Positions 7,628 to 16,059 of a DNA stretch of 64,000 nt are shown piece by piece. Positions within the stretch are counted from its first letter, which is position 1. Every line of letters begins with the position of its first letter. Location: assembly GCF_002884975.1 (NCBI RefSeq), contig NZ_PJKB01000001.1, forward strand, positions 1,140,596 to 1,204,595. The letters run 5' to 3'. A program made the position numbers and the translations under genes. This stretch comes from Akkermansia muciniphila. GTDB taxonomy: Bacteria > Verrucomicrobiota > Verrucomicrobiia > Verrucomicrobiales > Akkermansiaceae. The notes beneath the pieces were generated by a model, which was given only the letters and a program-made list of their open reading frames with translations, did not search any database and was not told the DNA's origin.

Positions 7628-10060
7628 TCAGGCGCCGGCCTTCATGGCTTCCTTGACTTCCGCGTGCAGCCCATGCTTCCTGGAGAACAGGAGGGCCGCC
7701 GGGGAGGCAATGAAGATGGAGGAGTACGTACCGATCAGGATACCCGCGGAAATCGTCCAGGCGAAGTCTTCCATGGAAGGACCGCCGAAGAAGTACAGGC
7801 ACACCAGCACGGACAACGTGGAGAGGGAGGTCAGGAGGGTACGGGAGAGAGTCTGGTTGATGGCCTCATTCATGATGTTTTCCGCACTTTCATTCGGGTC
7901 CGAGAACCGGAGGAATTCACGGATGCGGTCAAACACGATGATTTTGTCATTGATGGAGTAGCCCGCCACCGTCAGCAGCGCGCCGATGTGGATGACGTTC
8001 AGTTCCGTCCCGCTGATGATCACCAGCCCCAGCACCAGCAGCACGTCATGCGTCAGGGCAATGACCGCACCAATGGCGAAGGTCCATTCAAACCGGACCG
8101 TCAGGTAAATCATGATGCCCAGAATGCCGAAGAAGAGGGCCCATGCGGAAGTGATGAGCGTGTCGTAGCCCATGGACTGGCCGATGGTTTCTTCACTGAA
8201 CGGAGCATCCTTCAGCACGGGGAAGGCTTTGTTCAGCGCGTTGGTGATGGCCGTCTTGTCCTGGGCGTTGTCGGAAAAGTTGACCAGGATGTTCACCTTG
8301 CTGCTGTCCGTGGATTCAGCCACTTCCTGCACCGTGGCCTTCTGGGTCAGGGCCAGCTTGTTGACCACATTTTCAGCTTCCCGGAAGGGAACTTCATCCT
8401 TGTTCACCAGATAGGAGATGGAGGAACCGCCGGTGAAGTCCATGCCCAGGCAGTCCTTGCCCTTCATGGCGCCCACCACCAGGCAGATTAACAGCAGGAT
8501 GGCGGACAGGGAGCAGGACCATATTTTCTGGCCCATGAAGTTGATGTTGCTCTTTTTCTTGAAGAGGTTCAGGAATTTGACGTCCTTCATCAGGCCTACC
8601 GTATCCGCCCAGTAGAACAGGACGCGGGTGACCAGGATGGCCCCGATCATGGAAGTAATGACACCCACCGTCAGCGTGACGGCAAAGCCCTTGATGGTGC
8701 CGGTAGCCATCCAGTACAGGATGACGGCGGTGATCAGGGAGGTGATGTTGGAGTCAAAAATGGCGGAGAAGGCCTTGTCAAAGGAGTTGCGGATAGCCAC
8801 GCGGAAGGGGCGCCCCGCTTCCTTTTCTTCCCGCAGGCGTTCATAGATCAGCACGTTCGCGTCCACCGCCACGCCCAGGGTCAGCACGATACCCGCAATA
8901 CCCGGCAGCGTGAGCTCAAAGCCGAAGATGGACATGGCCCCCAGCAGAAGCAGGGCATTGATCGTCAAGCCCATGATGGCCACCAGCCCGGCAAAGCGGT
9001 AGTAGATGATCATCATGATGAAGCACAGGATCAGGCCCGTGATGCCCGCGTATTCCCCCTGAAGCAGGGCCGTACGGCCCAGGGAGGCGGAGATTTCACT
9101 GGCGGATTCAAAGTTGAGCTTGTTGGTCAGGGGGTTGGAAAGCACCTTCGTCAGCGCTTCCGCTTCACCGGGGGCATCCAGCCCGCTGATTTCAAAGCTC
9201 TTGGATAGAATGGCCTGGACCGTCGGAGCGCTCTTGACCACGTCATCCAGCACAATGGCCATGCGGTCATGGCCCAGCTGCATGCGGGAAGTGAGGTTGT
9301 ACATCTTGTCCGCCCCCTCGTTGCTGAGGGTGACGTTGACATGGCCGGGACGGGCCAGGTCCACCCCGGCGCGGACAATGTCCTTGCCCGTCAGGGATTC
9401 ACGTTTTTCCAGGAAGATTTTTTCCTTAACGTCCTCACCCTTGCCGTTCTTGAAGGTGTATTCATACAGGCGGTAGCCGGGAACGCGGATGCGGCCCTCC
9501 GCCACCAGTTCATTGTTGCGCGGATGGACGGGGAGAATTTGCAGCTTGGCCACCTTCGTCAGAATGGCCTTGGTTTCCTCGCGCTTGGCGGGGTCCGCGG
9601 CGGGAATCTGCACTTCAATGAGGTTCAGGTTGTCCTTCTTCTTCGGGCGGATGATGACGTCATTGGCCCCGGTGCTGTTAAGGCGTTCCGTCAGGATCAC
9701 GCACGCCTGCTCCATGGCCTGGTCCGTCAGCGGAATGGGTTTGCCGTCATCCCCGATGTTCGGTTCCACGCTCAGCGTGAAGGAGACGCCCCCGGCAATG
9801 TCAATGCCGTACTTCAGGCCCTGCTGGAAGAGGGAGAAGAGGGAGAAGGACGCGATGCCGATGATGAAAATCGTCCCGGCGTTGCGCTTGACCCTGTCCT
9901 GGTCGGAACCCAGGTACCAGAAAAACACGCCCAGCAATACCAGACCGCCAATGAAAATGAAAAGAGGGTTGCTGAAGAGATCGTAAATAAACGCGAGAGG
10001 AGCGGACGTTCCGCCGGCCGCGGGTAGAGTATCGGCAGATGCCAGGAGATTCATAGACAT
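7628..10060 (-). CDS. secDF: Protein translocase subunit SecDF (fused SecD and SecF)
   Basis: SecD and SecF use the proton motive force to help SecYEG pull proteins across the inner membrane. Here they are one polypeptide of about 810 residues. The SecD half has GIDIAGGVSF, the PLTNKLNFE segment and the RND-type GVAVDANVLIYERLREE motif. The SecF half has GMDFTGGSS and GYSINDKIIVFDRIRE. Membrane segments are arranged as in two six-helix RND halves. I preferred the ATG at 10060 (MSMNLLAS); an upstream in-frame TTG at 10093 is possible. A candidate -35 (TTGACC) lies at 10121-10126 on the minus strand. YajC is not adjacent. Confidence 0.95.
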   Translation of the reverse strand: MSMNLLASADTLPAAGGTSAPLAFIYDLFSNPLFIFIGGLVLLGVFFWYLGSDQDRVKRNAGTIFIIGIASFSLFSLFQQGLKYGIDIAGGVSFTLSVEPNIGDDGKPIPLTDQAMEQACVILTERLNSTGANDVIIRPKKKDNLNLIEVQIPAADPAKREETKAILTKVAKLQILPVHPRNNELVAEGRIRVPGYRLYEYTFKNGKGEDVKEKIFLEKRESLTGKDIVRAGVDLARPGHVNVTLSNEGADKMYNLTSRMQLGHDRMAIVLDDVVKSAPTVQAILSKSFEISGLDAPGEAEALTKVLSNPLTNKLNFESASEISASLGRTALLQGEYAGITGLILCFIMMIIYYRFAGLVAIMGLTINALLLLGAMSIFGFELTLPGIAGIVLTLGVAVDANVLIYERLREEKEAGRPFRVAIRNSFDKAFSAIFDSNITSLITAVILYWMATGTIKGFAVTLTVGVITSMIGAILVTRVLFYWADTVGLMKDVKFLNLFKKKSNINFMGQKIWSCSLSAILLLICLVVGAMKGKDCLGMDFTGGSSISYLVNKDEVPFREAENVVNKLALTQKATVQEVAESTDSSKVNILVNFSDNAQDKTAITNALNKAFPVLKDAPFSEETIGQSMGYDTLITSAWALFFGILGIMIYLTVRFEWTFAIGAVIALTHDVLLVLGLVIISGTELNVIHIGALLTVAGYSINDKIIVFDRIREFLRFSDPNESAENIMNEAINQTLSRTLLTSLSTLSVLVCLYFFGGPSMEDFAWTISAGILIGTYSSIFIASPAALLFSRKHGLHAEVKEAMKAGA

Positions 10061-10200
10061 TTCAATCCGGATTGGGTGTGAGTAATACGGCAAGGGATTG
10101 TGGAGAATTTCACCAGCAGGTCAAGCCTTCTGTGCGTGTACCCGTTAAGAGGAAGGACGCCCCCGCGGAACGCCGGAAAAGGCGCCGCTCCATGGATATG

Positions 10201-10231
10201 AAAAACCCGGTTTCCACAGGGAAACCGGGTT
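10201..10231 (-). terminator. Terminator of the polysaccharide deacetylase gene
   Basis: A perfect 12-bp stem (10204-10215 with 10220-10231) is followed on the minus strand by U residues from the A-run at 10201-10205, 26 bp past the stop. Confidence 0.88.
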
Positions 10232-10256
10232 AAAGGGAAAACCGGAAACGCTGAAA

Positions 10257-11225
10257 TTACATGCCGGCCACCGTTTCCACGGGAACCGGAGCGGGCGTCA
10301 CGGGAGTGACGATCACGGGCGCGGAAAGAGGGGCGGAATCCGGAACAGCCGGGGAAGGAGACATGGAAGGCGCGTGACCGGAGGCCGCACGGCCACGGCG
10401 CATGAGCTCGGAGACGGTCACCAGTTCATACCCGCGGTTTTTCAGCCCTTTTACTATGGCGTCAACCGCCGCCACCGTGGAGGCGTGAATGTCATGCACC
10501 AGGATGATGGAGCCGGGCTTGGCGCCGTTCACGGCGCGGGCGGCCACCACGGAGGAACCGGGCTTGCGCCAGTCATTCGTATCCACATCCCACATGATGG
10601 TGGTGAAGCCGAAGCGCTGGCGCGCCCAGGAGGCCACGCCGGCGTTCGTGTAACCGCCGGGGGGGCGCATGACCACGGGAACCACGCCGCAGGCGTTGCG
10701 GATGGCTTCATTGGTGCTCTGGAGCTGGGATTCCGCCTTTTCACGGGAAACCTTGCTCAGGTAAACGTGGTTCCACGTATGGTTGCCCACTTCATGGCCT
10801 TCATTGACCATGCGCTGCACTACCTGCGGATGGGCCTTGACGTTGCAGCCCTGCATGAAGAAGGTCCCTTTCACGTTGTTGGCGCGGAGGATGTCCAGCA
10901 CCCTGGGGGTCAGCGTCCCGTGGGGGCCGTCATCAAAGGTGAGGGCCACTACCTTGTCCGGCACGGCCACGCGGCTCACCGTAACGCCGGGAATGCGGGG
11001 GGAAAGGGGGGTGTCATTGTAGGACGGGCTCACGGACGGCACCGGCACGGACTTGTCAGGCAGTTTCACGGCGGGGCGGTCCGGCTTTTTTCCGGGGGCC
11101 GTCACCGGGGAAAAGGAGGTCTTCACCGGAGCGCCGGACTGGACCGGCTGCTCAGTCCGGTCCTGGTGGGAACAGGCGGACAGCCCAAGCGCCAAGGCGC
11201 ATGCAAGGAATAAACGTTTCTTCAT
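10257..11225 (-). CDS. Polysaccharide deacetylase lipoprotein (CE4, NodB domain)
   Basis: This CE4-family metal-dependent deacetylase would remove N-acetyl groups from a polymer such as peptidoglycan or another GlcNAc-containing glycan. The N-terminus is a lipoprotein signal with lipobox LSAC. A Pro/Lys-rich linker leads to the NodB domain. The motifs are complete: TFDDGPHG (catalytic Asp and metal Asp), GNHTWNH (metal histidines), RPPGG, DTNDW and ILVHDIH. The C-terminal 45 residues are Pro/Ala/Val-rich. It probably acts in the periplasm or at the outer membrane. The gene has its own terminator. The natural substrate cannot be told from sequence. Confidence 0.9.
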   Translation of the reverse strand: MKKRLFLACALALGLSACSHQDRTEQPVQSGAPVKTSFSPVTAPGKKPDRPAVKLPDKSVPVPSVSPSYNDTPLSPRIPGVTVSRVAVPDKVVALTFDDGPHGTLTPRVLDILRANNVKGTFFMQGCNVKAHPQVVQRMVNEGHEVGNHTWNHVYLSKVSREKAESQLQSTNEAIRNACGVVPVVMRPPGGYTNAGVASWARQRFGFTTIMWDVDTNDWRKPGSSVVAARAVNGAKPGSIILVHDIHASTVAAVDAIVKGLKNRGYELVTVSELMRRGRAASGHAPSMSPSPAVPDSAPLSAPVIVTPVTPAPVPVETVAGM

Positions 11226-11297
11226 AACAGGTTTTTGGAGGATTTACGCCCATCCCGCCTGCTTGTCACGTCCTAAATCATCCATCTGTGCGGCATG

Positions 11298-11328
11298 AAA
11301 AAAGGCGTCCCCCGGCTTGAGAGACGCC
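11298..11328 (-). terminator. Terminator of the LolA-like gene
   Basis: A 6-bp stem (11304-11309 with 11323-11328) is followed on the minus strand by a U-run from the A-run 11298-11303. Confidence 0.65.
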
Positions 11329-11365
11329 ATGCGCACGGGAACACCTCCGGAATGGGGGGGAAGGC

Positions 11366-12097
11366 CTACTCCGGGCTGTCCATGTCAATGTAGCTGACGG
11401 ATACCGTCCTGCGTGGGTTGGAGGGGTCCCTCACTTCCACCTTCATCCGTTTGAAGAACCAGGAGCCGTCCTTCAGCTTCATCACGGAATCAATCATGAA
11501 CCGCTTGGCCAGTTCCCCGCGGCCGTCAATGCCGTCCACCTGCCACATGGCGCCGTTTTCCTTGTCAATCCAGACGCGCACCCAGGCATACTGCCCCACC
11601 TTGGGATTCGGGTTGGGAATCTGGACGATCCAGCAGTCCCGGCCCTTCACCGTGCTTGCCGCGTCGTCCCGGACAATCTTGGCCTTGGGCCAGTACAGGT
11701 AGCGCATGGAGAGGTCTTCATACGTCACGTCCGTCCCGGCAATGGGAACCGCGTACTGGGAGACCGGCAGAACGCCGGATTTCCCGTCCTTCCAGGAAAG
11801 GATTTCCTGGCCGCGGTCCTTGAACTTCAGGTCAAACCTGTTCCAGACATTGTCCAGCTGGTACTGGAAGGCAATCAGGTTGCCGCGCAGGCTCATGGAA
11901 AAGGGAACCTTCACGCTGCGCCTGCGTATCTGCCCCTTCACGTCCTTGTTTTCCTGAAGGGTCGCCCCCTGGCGCACCCTTTTCAGCAGCTGCCCGGCGT
12001 CCGGAGCAGCCTCCTGGGAGAATGAAGGAGCCAGGGAAAGGACCACGGCGGCCATCCCCACGAGGAAAGCGGAAAATAAAGAATGTCTGCTCAGCAT
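11366..12097 (-). CDS. Outer-membrane lipoprotein-sorting protein-like (LolA/LolB fold)
   Basis: The 243-residue protein has a signal peptide (about 1-28, ending SFSQEA). The body is beta-rich with segments typical of the COG2834/LolA-like group: FSMSLRGNLIAFQY, the YEDLSMRYLYWPKAKIV segment and GRDCWIVQIPNPN, followed by VWIDKENGAMWQVDG. Members bind lipids or lipoproteins in the periplasm. This one is larger than E. coli LolA and belongs to the group in which a YEDLS-like motif precedes the final sheet. It is separated from the deacetylase gene by a terminator. The exact cargo is unknown. Confidence 0.72.
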   Translation of the reverse strand: MLSRHSLFSAFLVGMAAVVLSLAPSFSQEAAPDAGQLLKRVRQGATLQENKDVKGQIRRRSVKVPFSMSLRGNLIAFQYQLDNVWNRFDLKFKDRGQEILSWKDGKSGVLPVSQYAVPIAGTDVTYEDLSMRYLYWPKAKIVRDDAASTVKGRDCWIVQIPNPNPKVGQYAWVRVWIDKENGAMWQVDGIDGRGELAKRFMIDSVMKLKDGSWFFKRMKVEVRDPSNPRRTVSVSYIDMDSPE

Positions 12098-12242
12098 GAA
12101 CTGCTCATATCACTCCGGAAACGCGGAAAAAAACCTTTTCTCAGTCACCGGACGGCGTCCATGACATTTTGCGCCGATTTTGCTCGACTAGGTTATACAA
12201 AACGACAAGATGTGCCCAACGACATCTATTGATCCATCAATT

Positions 12243-12932
12243 ATGGAAACGCCTGCATTCTTGAAGCCCATCCAGTCCTACCCTGGAGAAATCGTCCAGT
12301 TCATTGAAAGAATTCCGGGAGTGGACGTAACCGGAGACCGGGAAACCGTGCTGGAACGGCTGGAACCGTACCACCGGGCGGAAGTGGAAGCCCTGGGCTG
12401 GCGGTGGAAGGACCTGCGCCGCGCCGAACAGGTGCACGGCACCAAGGCGGCCCTGGTAGGGGACATCGGCTCCAATTACCCCGTGGAGGGCGCGGACAGC
12501 CTGATCTGCTCCGGGGTTTCCGACTGCGTGCTTGCGATTTACGTGGCGGACTGCGCCGCCGTCTGGCTGTACGACAAGGAACACTGCCACCGCTCCCTGA
12601 TCCATTCAGGCAAGGCGGGGACCGCCGGCAACATCGTGGCCAACACCATCAAGTCCATGAAGAAATGCCTGGGGGTGGACCCGGCCAACCTGATCGCCGT
12701 CATTTCCCCCTGCATCCGTCCCCCCCATTATGAGGAAGACATCCCCACGGCCATCAAGGCCCAGCTTCTGGAGGAAGGGGTGCCGGAAGACCAGATTCAT
12801 GACTCAGGCCTGGACACGGCGTCCGATACCAAGCGCTTTTATTCCTACCGCGTGGAAAAGGGCCAGACGGGCCGCATGCTGGCCCTCTTTGGTCCGGACC
12901 ACGCCACGCGTCCGCACCCGATCATTCTTTAA
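12243..12932 (+). CDS. YfiH/LACC1-type laccase-domain protein (purine nucleoside phosphorylase or polyphenol oxidase family)
   Basis: Members of this family act on purine nucleosides (phosphorolysis or adenosine deamination) and were once annotated as polyphenol oxidases. The zinc and catalytic residues are present: His65 in EQVHG, Cys104 in VADCAAV and His121 in IHSGKAG, followed by SPCIRPP. The usual HAGWRG motif is replaced by HSGKAG, so this is a divergent branch. I chose METPAFLK at 12243. An in-frame ATG at 12210 is possible but would sit almost on the predicted transcription start of a weak TTGCGC/TTATAC promoter. It ends at its own terminator. Confidence 0.78.
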   Translation: METPAFLKPIQSYPGEIVQFIERIPGVDVTGDRETVLERLEPYHRAEVEALGWRWKDLRRAEQVHGTKAALVGDIGSNYPVEGADSLICSGVSDCVLAIYVADCAAVWLYDKEHCHRSLIHSGKAGTAGNIVANTIKSMKKCLGVDPANLIAVISPCIRPPHYEEDIPTAIKAQLLEEGVPEDQIHDSGLDTASDTKRFYSYRVEKGQTGRMLALFGPDHATRPHPIIL

Positions 12933-12972
12933 CCGCGGGAAGGCCCGGCCTTCCCCTCCCCCTCTTATCCAG

Positions 12973-13006
12973 CGCATCACGGTTCCGCCGTGGTGCGTTT
13001 TTTTTC
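12973..13006 (+). terminator. Terminator after the laccase-domain gene
   Basis: A 10-bp stem with one G-U pair (12973-12982 with 12988-12997) is followed by a T-run from 12998. It insulates the capsid gene from upstream transcription. Confidence 0.87.
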
Positions 13007-13160
13007 CGTGTGCCCCATACCCGTTGGCGCTGGAGGGCCCGGCCGCGCAATCCCGCAGAGGACAAGGCCGCATCCCGCCGCGGCAGGACCGTTCCGGTTA
13101 CGCCGGACCCGACAATCCGAGTTGCCGTTCCCGCATTCAAACATCATTACATTTGCAATC

Positions 13161-14081
13161 ATGGCAGTAACAATCAGCGACAACTATCAGGTAAAATACA
13201 CCAGAAAATGGGGCACCCTGCTCCAGCAGCACGCCTCCCGGCTGGACAAGTACGTCAGCGTCATGCGCGACTTGAGCGGCAAGGTGGTCTTTCTGGACCA
13301 ATTCGGCGTTCTGGATTTCACGGAAAAAACAACCCGCGTGGGCCAGACCGTTCTGAACGAGGCGCCCACCACGCGCCGTTCCATGCGTCCGCGCACCTTC
13401 ACCAAGGCCATCGGCTACGATGAATTTGACGCAACCCGCCTGGGAGACATGGACCTTCCCGTCAGCAAGACGATTGAAGGCCTCCAGGCCGCCGCCGGGC
13501 GCCGCATGGACGACGTGATGATTTCCGGCTTCCTGGATACGAATTACGTGGGCGAGGACGGCATGACCGCCGTTCCGTTCAAGGAAAGCCAGCAGATCCC
13601 CGTGGACCACGTGGACAGCGGCACCAAGGGAGCCAGCAACCTCACCGTAGCCAAGCTGCGCGCGGCTCTCCAGCTTTTTGAGGAAAATGAAGCCTGGAAC
13701 CAGGACGCCCCGCAGTTCGGCGACCAGCTCGTCATTGCGGTCACCAGTTCCCAGATCATGAGCCTGCTGCGGGAAACGGAGGTCAGCAGTTATGACTTCA
13801 ATAACGTGAAAGCCCTGGTGGAAGGGAAGATAGACACCTTCATGGGCTTCAAGTTCATCCGCACCCAGCGGCTTCCCAAGGCGGACAACGGCACCCGTTC
13901 CTGCCTGGCCTGGGTGAAGAGCAAGGCGCAGTTCGGCATCTGGAATGATTTCAAGGTGAAGCTTTCCGTGCGTGACGACATGGAGGAAGCCCTCCAGATC
14001 CGCGCCAAATTCGCCTGCGGAGCCACCCGCCTTCAGGAGGAAGGCTTTGTCAAAATCCTGTGTGACGAGGGGGCCAATTAA
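13161..14081 (+). CDS. Phage-type major capsid protein, solitary
   Basis: The 306-residue protein resembles the phage capsid family found in podovirus-like phages (Phage_capsid_2-like). It has an N-terminal helix with repeated aromatic/Gln residues, the segment TTRRSMRPRTFTKA, the AAAGRRMDDVMISG helix and a C-terminal beta-rich domain with SLLRETEVSSYDFNN. There is no signal peptide. The frame is intact, with codon use like its neighbours. No portal, terminase, protease, tail or integrase gene is nearby, and terminators flank it. I took the ATG at 13161. A frame extends 57 codons further upstream through the preceding terminator, which is not credible. A weak TTGCCG/ATTACA promoter may lie at 13122-13151. 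Host function is unknown. Confidence 0.75.
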   Translation: MAVTISDNYQVKYTRKWGTLLQQHASRLDKYVSVMRDLSGKVVFLDQFGVLDFTEKTTRVGQTVLNEAPTTRRSMRPRTFTKAIGYDEFDATRLGDMDLPVSKTIEGLQAAAGRRMDDVMISGFLDTNYVGEDGMTAVPFKESQQIPVDHVDSGTKGASNLTVAKLRAALQLFEENEAWNQDAPQFGDQLVIAVTSSQIMSLLRETEVSSYDFNNVKALVEGKIDTFMGFKFIRTQRLPKADNGTRSCLAWVKSKAQFGIWNDFKVKLSVRDDMEEALQIRAKFACGATRLQEEGFVKILCDEGAN

Positions 14082-14134
14082 TCCCCGGACACCCGTTTAA
14101 CTCTGAACCCCTCCCCTCTTCCATGAAGGGAGGC

Positions 14135-14172
14135 GCCCCGGACCGGCCTGCGGTCCGGGGCTTTTGTTTTTC
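14135..14172 (+). terminator. Terminator after the capsid gene
   Basis: A perfect 10-bp stem (14135-14144 with 14152-14161) is followed by a T-rich run (TTTTGTTTTT), 54 bp past the stop. Confidence 0.9.
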
Positions 14173-14205
14173 CTACGGTACGCCTGCACGCTCCAAAACG
14201 GGAAT

Positions 14206-14233
14206 TTGACTTTCCCGGCATACCGGATACATT
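14206..14233 (+). promoter_or_regulatory. Promoter of the ThuA gene, predicted leaderless
   Basis: TTGACT (14206-14211), 16-nt spacer, TACATT (14228-14233). The ATG at 14240 is 7 nt past the -10, so transcription should start at or next to the start codon. Confidence 0.7.
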
Positions 14234-14239
14234 ACCCTG

Positions 14240-15166
14240 ATGAACTGGAAGCGCTTTCACCTGGTACTCTGCATGCTCCTGCTGGCGGCATGCGCCACGG
14301 CACGCGGGGAGAAAACACGCGTTCTGATTGTGGACGGCTTTTCCAACCATGACTGGCAGCGCACCACCGCCTGCCTCCGGATACTGCTGGAGAACGAGGG
14401 CAGCTATTCCGTGGACGTAAGCACTTTCCCGGCGCACGCCCCGGAGGCGGAACGGAAGGCGTGGAATCCGGATTTCAAAGGCTACGACGTGGTCATCCAG
14501 AATACCAATGGCGGAACGAACGGTCCCGAATGGGGGACCGGGGCGAAAAAGGCCCTGGAACAATACCTCAAGGAGGGGGGCGGCATGCTGGCCTTCCACT
14601 CCGCCAACAATGCCTTTCCCCGGTGGCCGGAATACAACCGCATGATCGGGCTGGGGTGGAGGCCCCAGGATTACGGCACCTCCCTGGTCATTACGGATGA
14701 TGAAACCATCCTGCGCCTCCCTCCCGGCGAGGGGGGCCGCACGTCCCACGGAGAACGGCTGGATGCACTGGTCACGCGCCTGGGAGATCACCCCATTCAT
14801 GCCGAACTGCCGCGCCGCTGGAGAACGGCGGACATTGAAGTATACCGTTATGTACGCGGTCCGGCGGAACACGTCCAGGTGCTTTCCTATGCCCGGGACC
14901 CGCTGACGGGCCTCAATTTCCCGGTGGAATGGACAGTCCAGTACGGAAAAGGGCGCGTATACACCTCCACGCTGGGCCACGTCTGGCCAGGAGACCCCAG
15001 CCTGAAGGGGATTCAATGCGCCGCCTTCCAGACACTGCTGTTCCGTGCCCTGGACTGGCTGGCGGGAAAACCGGTCCACTATGCCGTTCCCGGAGACTTT
15101 CCGGACCGGGAAAAACCGTCCCTGCGCCCGCTCCCCCGTCTCCTCCGCCAGCAGGCTTCCCCCTGA
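14240..15166 (+). CDS. ThuA-domain lipoprotein
   Basis: The ThuA fold is a class I glutamine amidotransferase-like domain found in trehalose-utilisation proteins and many Planctomycete/Verrucomicrobia secreted proteins thought to act on sugars. The 308-residue protein begins with a lipoprotein signal whose lipobox is LAAC. Core motifs follow: VLIVDGFSNHDW near the N-terminus, YDVVIQNTNGG, the LKEGGGMLAFHSANN turn, and a C-terminal YGKGRVYTSTLGHVWPGD segment typical of ThuA. It probably sits in the outer membrane or periplasm. It is isolated between a terminator and a new promoter. Its substrate is unknown. Confidence 0.82.
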   Translation: MNWKRFHLVLCMLLLAACATARGEKTRVLIVDGFSNHDWQRTTACLRILLENEGSYSVDVSTFPAHAPEAERKAWNPDFKGYDVVIQNTNGGTNGPEWGTGAKKALEQYLKEGGGMLAFHSANNAFPRWPEYNRMIGLGWRPQDYGTSLVITDDETILRLPPGEGGRTSHGERLDALVTRLGDHPIHAELPRRWRTADIEVYRYVRGPAEHVQVLSYARDPLTGLNFPVEWTVQYGKGRVYTSTLGHVWPGDPSLKGIQCAAFQTLLFRALDWLAGKPVHYAVPGDFPDREKPSLRPLPRLLRQQASP

Positions 15167-15289
15167 ACGGGGCACGCATTTGAACGCAGAACCCGCCCAT
15201 GTTTCCGCGCCGGACGCAGAACGCGGCGGCTCCCCGGAAAAGCTGACATTTTCCGGGCGCCAAAATGGGGTAATGTCATTAATAGAAGA

Positions 15290-15317
15290 TTGACCTTCCT
15301 TCCTTAGCTGGGATAGT
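15290..15317 (+). promoter_or_regulatory. Promoter of aroD, predicted leaderless
   Basis: TTGACC (15290-15295), 16-nt spacer, GATAGT (15312-15317). The aroD ATG begins 8 nt after the -10. Confidence 0.68.
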
Positions 15318-15324
15318 AGGATGT

Positions 15325-16032
15325 ATGCAGCAGATTCTACGTGAACATCAGACCTATCCGCCGAAAATCGTTGCGTCCGTCACTTCCTGGGAGTTATGGA
15401 AAACGCTGAAAGGAAAGGATTTAACGGACCAGTGCGATTGTGTGGAACTGCGTGTGGACGGCCTCCCTCCGGAACTCACGCCTGAGGAGGTCATGAAGTT
15501 CAGGCCCCAGATGCCGCTGCTGGTCACCGTACGCTGCCATGAGGAAGGGGGGCTGCGCCGCATTCCGGAAGAAGAACGCTTCTCCCTGCTCCGTGCGTAC
15601 CTGCCGTACGCCACCGCCATTGACATTGAAATCAAGGCCATGCGCCACGCCAGGGAACTGATTATGGAAGCAGGGGAACGGGAAGTGCTCGTCATCGGCT
15701 CCACCCATGACTTCCAGATCACGCCCGGCGTGGACTACCTGCGCGAGCTGGAAAAAAGGGCGCGCGCGCATAAGGCGGACATCGTCAAATTTGCGTTCAC
15801 CCCGTGCCTTGCCTCGGACATCCAGACGGGCGTGCAGCTGTTCACCAAGCCGAAGGGGCCGATTGCCGTGATGGGCATGGGACCCATGGGGCCCGTCTCC
15901 CGCCTGCTCTACTCCCAGCTTGGCAGCCGCCTGGTATACGGCTACCTGGGGGACCGGGAAACGGCTCCGGGCCAGTGGCACGTCTCCCTCATCAAGGAAA
16001 CCCTCCGCCACCTTGGCCCCATTCTCCGCTGA
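15325..16032 (+). CDS. aroD: Type I 3-dehydroquinate dehydratase
   Basis: This shikimate-pathway enzyme dehydrates 3-dehydroquinate to 3-dehydroshikimate through a Schiff base. The 235-residue protein has the type I TIM-barrel landmarks: ELRVD at 41-45, LVTVRCHEEGG, His128 in STHDF, the Schiff-base Lys155 in DIVKFAFTP, GMGPMGPVSRLL and the substrate-binding Gln217 in APGQW. It is 27 bp upstream of menA on the same strand. The pair may be cotranscribed, since both serve chorismate-derived products (shikimate route, then menaquinone). The start follows a near-consensus promoter directly. Confidence 0.93.
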   Translation: MQQILREHQTYPPKIVASVTSWELWKTLKGKDLTDQCDCVELRVDGLPPELTPEEVMKFRPQMPLLVTVRCHEEGGLRRIPEEERFSLLRAYLPYATAIDIEIKAMRHARELIMEAGEREVLVIGSTHDFQITPGVDYLRELEKRARAHKADIVKFAFTPCLASDIQTGVQLFTKPKGPIAVMGMGPMGPVSRLLYSQLGSRLVYGYLGDRETAPGQWHVSLIKETLRHLGPILR

Positions 16033-16059
16033 TCCCTGCTCCTCTTTTTCCGCTCTCTC

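Noticed and set aside
13007-14239. Prophage or gene-transfer-agent cluster around the capsid gene
   Set aside because: Searching both strands and the flanking 10 kb by eye revealed no terminase, portal, protease, tail, lysis or integrase gene and no attachment-site repeats.
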